From GCA-2746605 sp963710615 (GTDB lineage Bacteria > Bacteroidota > Ignavibacteria > Ignavibacteriales > Melioribacteraceae): a DNA stretch of 64,000 nt. The DNA is taken from contig CAVQBF010000008.1 of the NCBI GenBank assembly GCA_963710615.1, positions 558,001 to 622,000 of the forward strand, read 5' to 3'. Below, one piece after another: positions 19,382-28,801 of this stretch (within the stretch, counting starts at the first letter, position 1; each line of letters begins with the position of its first letter). A program made the position numbers and the translations under genes. The notes beneath the pieces were generated by a model that saw nothing but the letters and a program-made list of their open reading frames with translations, was not told the DNA's origin and made no database searches.

Positions 19382-19436
19382 TATATTTATTATCAATTGC
19401 TTAAAATTAAATGAACAATTTTTAAGGTAAATAAAT

Positions 19437-22400
19437 ATGAAAAAATTATTTTTTTTATTATTTACTTTAATGCTCACATTAAAAGCGCAAACATCAATTG
19501 TAATAAATGAAATAGTATCCTCAAATTCTTTCTATTTTGATGAAGATAATGAAACACCAGATTGGATTGAGATATTTAATGCTTCTGAAATAACTGTCAA
19601 CCTATTAAACTACTCATTATCGGATAATGAAGATAACCCAAGAAAATGGCTATTTCCTGATATTACAATAGGACCTGATGAGTATTTAGTCGTTTTTGCA
19701 TCAGGAAAAGAAAGATATGGTCCGGAACTACATACGGATTTCAGTATTAAAGCCGATGGAGAAATTTTAATTTTAACTAATTCTGATGAACAGATAATTG
19801 ATCAAGTTGAACCTACTGAAATTATTTCTGATTATTCTTTAGGTAGAAGTTTGACTAATATCTCCGAATGGTTATTCTTTCCCATTCCAACACCAGGAGC
19901 AGCAAATGATACAGAAGGTTATAATGCAATTTCTGAAAGTCCAATTTTTTCAGTAAATGGTGGATTTTATACAAATAGTGTTTCACTTGAATTATCAACA
20001 TTTTCTGGTAGTGGTGCTGTTTACTATACAATTGATGGTTCCGAACCTACAGTAAATTCCACACAATATTTATCTTCCATTACTCTGAGCAGCACAGCTG
20101 TTCTACGAGCAAGAACATTTTCAAATAATTTGCTCCCTAGTAAAATAATTACAAATTCATATTTCATAAATGAAAATGTAAGCTTACCTGTCGTGTCTTT
20201 ATCAACAAATCCTGATAACTTTTTTGACGATGAAATTGGAATTTATGTAGTCGGAAATAATGGAATCGTTGGGGAATGTGGTGGTGATCCAGCTAATTAT
20301 AACCAAGAATGGGAACGACCTGTACATATTGAGTTTTATGAAAACGACGAAAAAATTAGCATTTAGTATTGATGCTGGAATAGCAATACATGGTGGATGT
20401 ACGCGGCGTTTACCTCAAAAATCTTTAAAAATAATTGCACGAGGACAATACGGCTCAATAACAATTCCATACAAAATATTCCCGAATTTGCCATTTAATG
20501 AATATAAATCCATTCTGTTAAGAAGTTCTGGTAATGATAATGGTGTTACGATGATACGCGATGCTTTATTGCAAGGGATTGTAGAAAACCTTGATCTAGA
20601 AACACAAGCTTATAGACCGGCCATTGTATACTTAAATGGTGAATATTTTGGTATCCACAATATTAGAGAACGACACCATAAAGATTATATTATTCAACAC
20701 CATAACCTAGAAAATGATTCAATTGACTTACTTTTTGGAAACAGCACAGTTATAGAGGGTGATAATAGCCATTATTTAGACCTAATTAATTATCTGGGAA
20801 ATCACAATTTAAGTATTCAATCAAATTATGATGTTGTAGCAACGAAAATGGAAATAACTAATTACACTAATTATTTATTATCTGAAATGTATTTTGTTAA
20901 TAGAGACTGGTATCCAAACAATACAAAATTTTGGCGTTCCAAAACACCCAATGGAAAGTGGAGATGGATATTATATGATACTGACTATAGTTTTGGCATA
21001 TTTGATCTAGAAACTGTCTCAAGAAATATGATAGAATGGGTACTTCGTGAGGACAAATATCCTTCTGTTATTATAAGTGGTTTATTGCAAAACAATTATT
21101 TTAAAACCAAATTTATAAATACTTGGGCTGATTTATCTAATTCTGTTTTCAAACCAGAAACAGTTATTGCAAGGATTGATTCTTATTCAACAGTTATCAA
21201 TGATGAAATACCAGCCCAGATAGAAAAATGGGGAACAATTGCCAGCTACTTCAATTGGCTAACAAATATTGATGAATTAAGGTATTTTGCAAATAATCGC
21301 ATTCCTTTTATGAATCAACATTTCATCCGTGAATTTGATATAGGGCCTATAACAACTCTTAGTTTAGATGTAAATAATTCAGATTTTGGTGAAGTTAAAC
21401 TAAATACTCTCAATCTTAATTCTTTCCCTTGGTCAGGTAATTATTTCCAAGGTGTTCCCATTACCTTAGAAGCAATTCCAAAACCAGGATATAAGTTTGT
21501 TGGCTGGAGCGGTTCTATTACTTCTTCTGATAGAATTATAACCTATACTCCTACTGAAAGCAATTATATAAGTGCCTTATTTGAGTTAGATGATCAAACA
21601 TACCCAGTTGTAATAAATGAAATTAATTATCATTCTGCCGATGAAATAATAGGTGATCCGGCAAGACCCGATTGGGTTGAATTTTATAATAACTCTGATA
21701 ATCCCATAGACCTTTCCGATTGGCAGTTTAAAGATGAAGGAAATACTTTTATTTTCCCAAACAATACAATATTAAATGGCAGAGAGTATTTAATCCTTGC
21801 AGACACAGTCAGTAATTTTCAGTACTATTACCCTGCTGTAACGAAGGTGTTGGGAGTGGGACTGGGTTTTAAATTTAACAATGGTGGAGAAGCCCTTGCA
21901 ATATACAGTTTAAATGGTACATTGGTTGACACTGTCAGATATAATGACAAAGCTCCTTGGCCTATTGAGCCCGACGGTGACGGCCCAACTTTAGAGCTCG
22001 TGCATCCAGATTTAGATAATAATTTAGGAAATAGTTGGCGGAGCTCGAATCCAGAACATTTAGGAACTCCAGGCGCAATAAATGATTCCTATCGAAATAT
22101 TTACGATCCTGTTGAAATGCTAAAAGTTGTTATTAATGAGATTAACTACAACTCTCCGGATATGATTCCAGCAAGACCTGATTGGATTGAGCTATACAAC
22201 AACTCAGACCAAACAATAGACCTATCCGGTTGGAAGCTTAAGGATAAAGATCATACATTTTTAATTCCAATTGGGACCATTCTAGAAAGTAGAGGATATT
22301 TAGTGCTTACAGATACATTAATTAATTTTCAACTTTATTATCCTTTAGTAAACAATGTATTAAATGACGGATTTGGCTTTGGTTTATCAAGTGGTGGTGA

Positions 22401-22986
22401 AATACTTAGTTTGTATAATTCCTCCGAGATATTAATTGACATAGTTGAGTATGATGTTGTACCTCCTTGGCCCCCCGAACCTGATGATAATGGACCAACT
22501 CTTGAACTCATTCATCCCGATTTTGATAATGAATTATCAATAAACTGGAGTGCTTCGGCAAATAATTACGGAACACCAGGTCAAGAAAATAGTGTTTTAC
22601 AAAACAAATTCTTGCTAAGCCTAGACATATTTTTAGAAGGGGCTTATCAAAGTTCAAATCTAATGCATAGTTCAGCAGTCCAGACGAATGATTTTCCAAT
22701 GTCACAACCATTTAATAGAGAACCATGGAATTATAATGCTCATGAAACAATTACAGAAATATCAAATGATATAACTGACTGGGTTTTAGTTGAGCTTAGA
22801 GCTAATACAAGTATTGAAAGTAAGGTAGCTCAAAGAGCTGCACTAGTAAAAAATAACGGTCAAATAGTTGATTTGGACGGTCAGAGTAATTTAGCCTTCT
22901 ATAATATTCAAAATGGTGAATACTATATAATTATTTATCATAGAAATCACCTATCAATAATGAGCAAAGAAAAAATTGTCTTGTAG
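19437..22986 (+). pseudogene. Secreted CotH-kinase / lamin-tail-domain protein, one frameshift
   Basis: The signal peptide MKKLFFLLFTLMLTLKAQ is followed by a lamin-tail domain (IVINEIVSSNSFYFDEDNE, residues ~20-155) and a chitobiase-type segment (YYTIDGSEPTVNSTQY). The CotH kinase domain starts around residue 255. The frame breaks in the A6 run at 20350-20355. Dropping one A joins FYENDEKLAFSIDAGIAIHG. CotH motifs follow: HNIRERHHKDYI and WRWILYDTDYSFG. Then come a GYKFVGWSG bacterial repeat and two further lamin-tail domains (VVINEINYHS from ~21604, VVINEINYNS from ~22126). The shared C-terminal module (~22612-22983) ends the protein. Total length would be about 1180 residues. It is probably one intact surface protein with a homopolymer error. 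CotH proteins phosphorylate proteins; the target here is unknown. Confidence 0.75.
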
Positions 22987-23022
22987 AACAAATGAGATAG
23001 AGTTATTCAGGGAGAAAGGACG

Positions 23023-25062
23023 GTGAAATTTAAACCAATTAAGCATTTTTTAATAATAATTGTTTTAATAGTTACAAATACTATAATTAGTCAGTCAATT
23101 TCCAATTATATTACAAAGCAAGGAGGAATATGTTTTAGAACTGATGATAATCAACCTCTAACAAAATATACTGAATACGCAATGATATTCAACTCATATA
23201 AAAAAAATTTTACATGTGCAATAAATCTTGGGAATGATCTTATAACCCAAGATTACATTGCGATGTTACAAGATTTACAATCTCAGGGACATGAAATTAT
23301 GGATCATACTCCCTGGCATAGAACAAACTATTTTACAACCACATTACCCACTATATTTTATCAGAATCATCCAGGAGTTTATAAAATTATAGGTAATAAA
23401 ATTTTATTAAAACATGTTGATATAAATTTAAATTATGCACAAACATATTCAAAGAGGCATGGATATGTAAACATTAACAATAATATTATTACAAGTAATA
23501 GTGGTGAATTTACTTTTTTTTCAAAAACTGACTGTTATCTTTATTTTCCTACAATTAATAAACTCGTCTTCATTGATGATTGGATAAACAACAATACTGT
23601 GAAAGTAGACGATCTTTGGCGAAATTCTATTAATTTAGGAAATTATAATAATATTGAATTTTATAATTTTGACGTTAAGAACATTCACCTTACCTGCGAA
23701 GCAATCAAGGCTTTGGCTCAGGAATCTGCTCGTCTTGCAGATTATTATAACTTAACACCCCTGCAAACCTGGATACAACCTGGTGGATATTTCCCTCAAA
23801 TTTATAGGAATGAAATAAGAGAAGCTTGTGAATCAGAACTTGGTTATTTAGCAGGAGGCGTATTTACAGATCCCAGTCTTAAAGTATTTAATGAATATGA
23901 TCCCAATAATGATAAAAAATTTGGGATGAACTTTGGTGATTTTAGAGAAGATATTTGGACTTTAGATGAGTGTAAGGAATTTATTGCTAATGGAATTGCA
24001 AAACATAAAGTTTTGATGGGACATAGTCATTTTGCCTGGGGAGAATTGTTGGGTGGTTGGGAAGGATTGTTAGGAAGAACTGATAGTTTAATTCAATGGT
24101 GCATTGAAAATCAAATTCCTATCAGGACTTATTCAGAATGGGCAGATGTTCTTTATATCAAAACACCTGATCCATATCAAAATGTTTTCCCTAAATTAAA
24201 CGTTGACAAAGATAACAACAATTATCCGGATGGTTACTCTAAAGAAATTAACGCTTCTGAAGGCAGGATTAATTTTGAAGGTGAATTAATAAATGATGAT
24301 GGTGTTATGGAATTCGACAACCACTCATTTGTAATAAATAAAGTAGGAAATATTTGTTATGTTGGTCGTAATAATTGGTGGGAAATTGATGGTTTAGGTG
24401 GTTTAGAAAAAGGTGAGAATGATTTTTCTATTTATACCAAAGGAGCACCAGGAAACTTTATTGAAGTTGATTTCAAGATTGGTGAAAATCATGAGGTTTT
24501 CAAATTTCCGGCTGAAAATGATATATGGACTAAATATGATATAGAACAATCAATAAACGGAAATACTTCACTAATAATTCCTGAAAATATTTCCCTTATA
24601 GATATCTCAATTAAATGTTCGGACTATAATTTAGGATTAGTAAAAATCAGCGGAATGTCTCTTAAGAAAAAGATCATACTTAATGAGTTAAATTTAGATC
24701 TTACAATATTTCTTGAAGGAGCTTATCTAGGTTCAAACTTAATGAGAGGCTTTGCAGAGGCTTTCCCTTTATCTCAGCCATTTGATACTGACCCCTGGAA
24801 TTATAATAACGATGAAACAATCCACGAAGTTCCAAATGAAGAAATAACCGATTGGGTATTAGTTGAACTTAGGAGTAATACTGATCCAGTCTCTTCAGTA
24901 GCACGAAGAGCTGCTCTCTTAAGAAGTAATGGCAATATAGTTGATTTAGACGGTCAGAGTAAATTGGCTTTTTATAATGTTGAAAATGGTGAATACTACA
25001 TTATTATTCACCATAGAAATCATCTAGCAGTTATGTCTGCTCAAAAAGTTGAAATAAACTAG
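23023..25062 (+). CDS. Secreted CE4-like polysaccharide deacetylase with shared C-terminal module
   Basis: A GTG start at 23023 is preceded by GGGAG/AAGGA (23010-23020). The signal peptide runs to about residue 24 (IIIVLIVTNTIISQ). The NodB-type catalytic signature is visible: Asp-Asp at residues 41-42 in FRTDDNQP and His-Thr-x-x-His at 95-99 in DHTPWH. IQPGG near residue 253 fits the third motif. The central region (~390-550) is a beta-rich, perhaps carbohydrate-binding domain. The shared C-terminal module covers ~558-679. It follows the CotH gene by 36 bases and precedes a second deacetylase by 31. Removal of N- or O-acetyl groups from the exopolysaccharide is inferred. Confidence 0.7.
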   Translation: MKFKPIKHFLIIIVLIVTNTIISQSISNYITKQGGICFRTDDNQPLTKYTEYAMIFNSYKKNFTCAINLGNDLITQDYIAMLQDLQSQGHEIMDHTPWHRTNYFTTTLPTIFYQNHPGVYKIIGNKILLKHVDINLNYAQTYSKRHGYVNINNNIITSNSGEFTFFSKTDCYLYFPTINKLVFIDDWINNNTVKVDDLWRNSINLGNYNNIEFYNFDVKNIHLTCEAIKALAQESARLADYYNLTPLQTWIQPGGYFPQIYRNEIREACESELGYLAGGVFTDPSLKVFNEYDPNNDKKFGMNFGDFREDIWTLDECKEFIANGIAKHKVLMGHSHFAWGELLGGWEGLLGRTDSLIQWCIENQIPIRTYSEWADVLYIKTPDPYQNVFPKLNVDKDNNNYPDGYSKEINASEGRINFEGELINDDGVMEFDNHSFVINKVGNICYVGRNNWWEIDGLGGLEKGENDFSIYTKGAPGNFIEVDFKIGENHEVFKFPAENDIWTKYDIEQSINGNTSLIIPENISLIDISIKCSDYNLGLVKISGMSLKKKIILNELNLDLTIFLEGAYLGSNLMRGFAEAFPLSQPFDTDPWNYNNDETIHEVPNEEITDWVLVELRSNTDPVSSVARRAALLRSNGNIVDLDGQSKLAFYNVENGEYYIIIHHRNHLAVMSAQKVEIN

Positions 25063-25093
25063 AGTGGAAAATCAAGTAATACTAGAAACTTGA

Positions 25094-26665
25094 ATGAAAA
25101 GTTATAAATTATCTATGAATCATTTTACAAAAGTACTTTATTTTCTTTCATTATTTTTGATGCCAATTTTTTCTCAAACTAATAACAATATTTTAATTAA
25201 TTACGGAGTTAATTGTGAGGTAATTATAACAGTTAATCCCCAAATGCATATTAATTATGGATTGTCTTATCCTATTACCTACGAATTTTCAATACCATCG
25301 AACTCTTGTTCATTAAAGGCCATGATAAAAAATAAGACTCATGATGAATGGGACGCAATGACAGAAAAAACCAATTCGGATTATTTTAATGGAATTCAAA
25401 CTGTCAGATTTGATTATTCTTTTTCAAAAGCATATGTTTCAGTTGCCTTTTCATCTTCTTCTGATTCAATTTTTATTAAGTTAACTAATAGTAATAGAAA
25501 CGTATGTTTTTCATTTTTAGGTGTTAGTGAATACTACGATAATAGAAAAGCTGTTGTTACAGCAACTGCAGATGATTGGTCAAAGTTTACAATAACTAAA
25601 TTTAATAAAGCTATAAGAGAATTTAGATTTAGAAATCTTTGGTTTACAGGTGCAATTATTACCGGGCCCGATAGAATGGATGCTTATTCATGGAATGAAA
25701 TACAAAAACAATTAGATTCCGGCTTTGTAGAAATTGTTTCACACAGTCGAACTCATCCGCATCATCCATATCCTGATTTAGAATCGGAGATCATTGGGTC
25801 TAAAGATGATATAATTAATTACTTAAATCTACCATCTCAATTTAAATATGGAAACATAGAATATGTTTATTCGTACATTTATCCCTATGGCAATTGGAGT
25901 AGTTCTATCGACCGAATCGCCGGGATTAATGGTTATTTAATTTGTAGAACAGTACGTACTGGAGAGTATAATTTAACTGAGTGGAATTCAGAACTGAATA
26001 TCTTTAATCGAGTTGGGGCAGTTTATGAAGTAGGAGCTGTTTATAGTGGCGTATTCGGAATATCTGATATTAATGTTCTTAATAATAAATTCACAGATGT
26101 GGTGGATTCTGGGAAAATATATCATTTTACATTGCACCCGGCAGCTATTTATGACAGTGGTGGTTGGGAATTGCCATATTTGTATGATCATTTAGATTAT
26201 ATAAGCAATCATAAAAATATTTGGTATGTTGGTTTTGGGCAATTGTATTTATATCAATTTATTAAATCAAGCATTCGCCCACCGATTTGTCTAAGTCTTG
26301 ATTTAAAAGTCTTCTTAGAAGGAACATACAATTTTAGTAATGAAATGACAACAAAATTAAATCAAAATATACCTACAGCCCAACCTTTTAACTGTTCACC
26401 ATGCTATTATTCAGGCACTGAAATTAATAATAATGTTGAAAATTTAGATATTGTTGATTGGGTATTAGTATCATTATTTTCAGAAATTGATGATCAAGAA
26501 CCGGAAGCAAGAAGAGCAGGCTTTTTGAGGAAGGATGGCAAAATAGTTGATATTGATGGATTAAGTCCATTAAAATTCAATGTCACCGGCACTGAGTACT
26601 TTGTCAAAATCGAACATCGTAATCATCTGCCTATAGTAAGCTCGCAAAAAGTATATTTAGAATAA
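25094..26665 (+). CDS. Secreted CE4-like polysaccharide deacetylase with shared C-terminal module
   Basis: The 523-residue protein has an N-terminal signal peptide (FTKVLYFLSLFLMPIFSQ). A second in-frame ATG at residue 8 is an alternative start. Residues ~45-145 form a beta-rich domain. The NodB-like domain shows TATADDWSKF with Asp160-Asp161, His217-x3-His221 in HSRTHPHH, and YIYPYGNW as motif three. The module shared with the preceding secreted proteins fills ~399-523, with QPFN, DWVLVSL and HRNHLPIVSS. In this copy PWNY is replaced by PCYY, the most divergent form of that motif. Its location after another deacetylase suggests paired or alternative acetyl substrates. It ends the secreted sub-block. 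Confidence 0.75.
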   Translation: MKSYKLSMNHFTKVLYFLSLFLMPIFSQTNNNILINYGVNCEVIITVNPQMHINYGLSYPITYEFSIPSNSCSLKAMIKNKTHDEWDAMTEKTNSDYFNGIQTVRFDYSFSKAYVSVAFSSSSDSIFIKLTNSNRNVCFSFLGVSEYYDNRKAVVTATADDWSKFTITKFNKAIREFRFRNLWFTGAIITGPDRMDAYSWNEIQKQLDSGFVEIVSHSRTHPHHPYPDLESEIIGSKDDIINYLNLPSQFKYGNIEYVYSYIYPYGNWSSSIDRIAGINGYLICRTVRTGEYNLTEWNSELNIFNRVGAVYEVGAVYSGVFGISDINVLNNKFTDVVDSGKIYHFTLHPAAIYDSGGWELPYLYDHLDYISNHKNIWYVGFGQLYLYQFIKSSIRPPICLSLDLKVFLEGTYNFSNEMTTKLNQNIPTAQPFNCSPCYYSGTEINNNVENLDIVDWVLVSLFSEIDDQEPEARRAGFLRKDGKIVDIDGLSPLKFNVTGTEYFVKIEHRNHLPIVSSQKVYLE

Positions 26666-26851
26666 ATAATTAAAGGAAAACACTAACCTAAAATTTTCAA
26701 TACCTAATTTAAAATACTAAACTCAAAATTCAATTTTCCGCTCATCGTCTCATTTTAATACCACATCTCTATCATACTTGTTTCATTTAAAGTCTCACAA
26801 AACAAGACAACTTTTACCCTCTCTTTGATATTCAGCATATTTTAGCACTTC

Positions 26852-26867
26852 TGTGATAAAGATCACA
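26852..26867. promoter_or_regulatory. CRP/FNR-type palindromic operator candidate
   Basis: TGTGATAAAGATCACA is a perfect palindrome in its six-base arms and matches the TGTGA-N6-TCACA consensus of CRP-family regulators exactly. It lies 120 bases before the ATG of the T9SS cargo gene at 26988. No regulator gene is in the window. That it is bound by a Crp/Fnr protein is inference. Confidence 0.5.
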
Positions 26868-26878
26868 TTGGCACTAAT

Positions 26879-26952
26879 ATTGGTTAACGAACCAATACTA
26901 AATAAAGCAGCATCAAAATAAAAAGGGCTAACAAGCGGCAACTTGTTAACCC
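26879..26952 (+). promoter_or_regulatory. Tandem leader hairpins before the T9SS cargo gene
   Basis: Two inverted repeats follow the CRP-like site. ATTGGTT/AACCAAT at 26879-26896 has a 4-base loop. GGGCTAACAAG/CTTGTTAACCC at 26925-26952 has an 11-pair stem with one G-T pair and a 6-base loop. Neither is followed by a T-run, so they are not ordinary terminators. They may be operators or a 5' RNA structure in front of the start at 26988. Confidence 0.4.
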
Positions 26953-26987
26953 TAAATGCATTAACAAAAGGAATGGGAGTATTTGTA

Positions 26988-28298
26988 ATGCGGTACAAAT
27001 TTACGAATTTTTGTCTCAATAAAAAAATATCTTTTTATTTATTTAAAGTTTTAATGATTTTTGTTTTCAATTTAAGTGTTTTTCCCTCGTCCCAATACCG
27101 AATGAGCATAGAAGAGATATCGGTATTAAGTTCAAGTAAAATACAAGCATCAGTATATATAGAGAATGTCGGAGATAATGTTATTCTAACGAGTTATCAA
27201 TGTGCACTCAGCATCAATCAAACTCTTGATCTCTCAAGTCTTTCTCTTAAATATGTTGAAGAAAGTTCAGAACTGCTTAACGAACCAGACCTCTATGTTG
27301 GTATTGATAACATAGACGGTCCATCCGAACTGACCTTTGTCTCCTACATTGGCAGTGATATCATATCTAAGAAAACATTGGTCGGTAAATTTACTCTTGA
27401 AGGAAACATAGACATAAGCAACATTAACTTACTTGATATTCAGTGGGATTTTGAAGGAACAATAAGCACAATCATAACGGGAAAGGACTTCGAGAATATT
27501 ACAGATCCGGCAGGTCACATAAGTATCTTTGGAGACCCGGAAGAACCGGCAGAAACAACAAGTCTAAATATCGTAAATGTTGCAGCAAGCTCTACAACTG
27601 ATGAGAATACTTCCCCTCAAGGCGTTATCGATGGACTATGTTCTTGTGATGGAGATGAAAACGCAAGATGGGCAACACAAGGAATGCCAGCGTCATTGAT
27701 GTTTGATTTAGGACAGATGAGTCAGATTAGTGGAACAAGGATTTCATTTTATAACTTTGCTGAGGGAAGGATATATCAATATAATATTAAAGTCTCAAGT
27801 GATAATGAGAATTGGACAACTGTTCTAGAGAATGTAAACTCAAAATCAGAAGAATGGAGTAATGAAGAGTTCAGCAGTATCGATGGAAGATATGTTGAGT
27901 TAGAAATACTTAGCTCAACCGGACCAAATACGGGTAATTGGGCAAATGTATGGGAAGTAGAGATATGGGGAATTGGGACACCAAAATCAGTAGAAGAGGA
28001 AGAAGAAGTATTAGCAGAAGAAACAATTCCGAGTGAGTATGGAATAAGTCAAAATTATCCAAATCCATTTAACCCAACAACAAATGTAAAAGTGATGATG
28101 AAAGAAAGTGGAAGTGCGGTATTAAATGTGTTTAACTTACTGGGAGAAAAAGTAGAATCAGTATTAGATGAAGAATTATCAGCCGGTGAACATGTGGTAA
28201 GTATTGACGGTTCTAGATTAGCAAGCGGTATGTATATCTACCAACTTATTGTTGATAATAAATTTACTCAAGTAAAGAGAATGAATTTGATTAAGTAA
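26988..28298 (+). CDS. Secreted discoidin (F5/8 type C) domain protein with T9SS sorting domain
   Basis: The frame opens at 26943, but the ATG at 26988 is preceded by GGGAG and gives a better signal region (KKISFYLFKVLMIFVFNLSV). The first third is beta-rich and cohesin-like in pattern (VYIENVGDNVILTSYQCALS). A discoidin domain follows, with SSTTDENTSPQGVIDG, ASLMFDLGQM and WANVWEVEIWGIG. A Glu-rich linker leads to the C-terminal sorting domain: SEYGISQNYPNPFNPTT, LLGEKVESVLDEELSAGEH and LASGMYIYQL. T9SS should export it across the outer membrane and process the tail. It is the only protein in the window with this tail. A CRP-like site and hairpins lie upstream. Confidence 0.8.
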   Translation: MRYKFTNFCLNKKISFYLFKVLMIFVFNLSVFPSSQYRMSIEEISVLSSSKIQASVYIENVGDNVILTSYQCALSINQTLDLSSLSLKYVEESSELLNEPDLYVGIDNIDGPSELTFVSYIGSDIISKKTLVGKFTLEGNIDISNINLLDIQWDFEGTISTIITGKDFENITDPAGHISIFGDPEEPAETTSLNIVNVAASSTTDENTSPQGVIDGLCSCDGDENARWATQGMPASLMFDLGQMSQISGTRISFYNFAEGRIYQYNIKVSSDNENWTTVLENVNSKSEEWSNEEFSSIDGRYVELEILSSTGPNTGNWANVWEVEIWGIGTPKSVEEEEEVLAEETIPSEYGISQNYPNPFNPTTNVKVMMKESGSAVLNVFNLLGEKVESVLDEELSAGEHVVSIDGSRLASGMYIYQLIVDNKFTQVKRMNLIK

Positions 28299-28392
28299 TA
28301 ACACAATCTCAAATAACAGAGTACATGAGCGAAGAAAACGAGAGAAGGAAAACGTAAGACGATAAACGAAAACAAATGACAAAAATCTTGTC

Positions 28393-28417
28393 ATTTCCGA
28401 ATGCTTGTTTCGGAAAT
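28393..28417. repeat. Intergenic palindrome
   Basis: ATTTCCGAA and TTCGGAAAT form a perfect 9-base stem around a 7-base loop. It lies about 95 bases after the T9SS cargo gene. The form resembles dispersed intergenic palindromes of bacterial genomes; no second copy was found in this window. It may also end transcription weakly. Confidence 0.45.
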
Positions 28418-28466
28418 CCACGGGAAATGAAAAAGAGACTAACGGTGGGATTAGTATGAAAACTAG

Positions 28467-28506
28467 ATTCCCCACTCCTGCCAACCTCATGCAGGGTTGT
28501 GGGAAT
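28467..28506. repeat. Second intergenic palindrome, GGGAATGACA type
   Basis: ATTCCC at one end pairs with GGGAAT at the other, with an inner CAACC/GGGTTG pair. The sequence is more GC-rich than its surroundings and ends in GGGAATGACA, a common ending of dispersed bacterial intergenic repeats. The rest of the 503-base gap 28299-28801 (28507-28801) is AT-rich with no gene; it should hold the promoter of the assembly operon. Confidence 0.45.
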
Positions 28507-28801
28507 GACACCTTGTGGTAAAAAAATATTAATTTCAATAACTAAAATAACGGCTAAGAAGATTGTTCAGATCTGCCCACAAAAAAATTCACTAATAGTT
28601 AATCAAAATAAATGAAATAAATATTTCTTATAATTTCACGATAATACATATTAGTAATCTCAAATTAATATATATATAGTCAAAATTGTATGCTTTTGAA
28701 ACGGATCAAGAAAGATTATGTATTTTTTTGAGTCAAATATTGCTATTTTTTTGCTGTAGTTTATTAAAATGATTTTAATCTAATTTTATAAAAATTCACA
28801 C

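Noticed and set aside
28218..28538. Reverse-strand open frame of 106 codons over the repeat region
   Set aside because: It overlaps the T9SS sorting-domain codons and the intergenic palindromes, has no family features, and looks like a by-product of repeat sequence.
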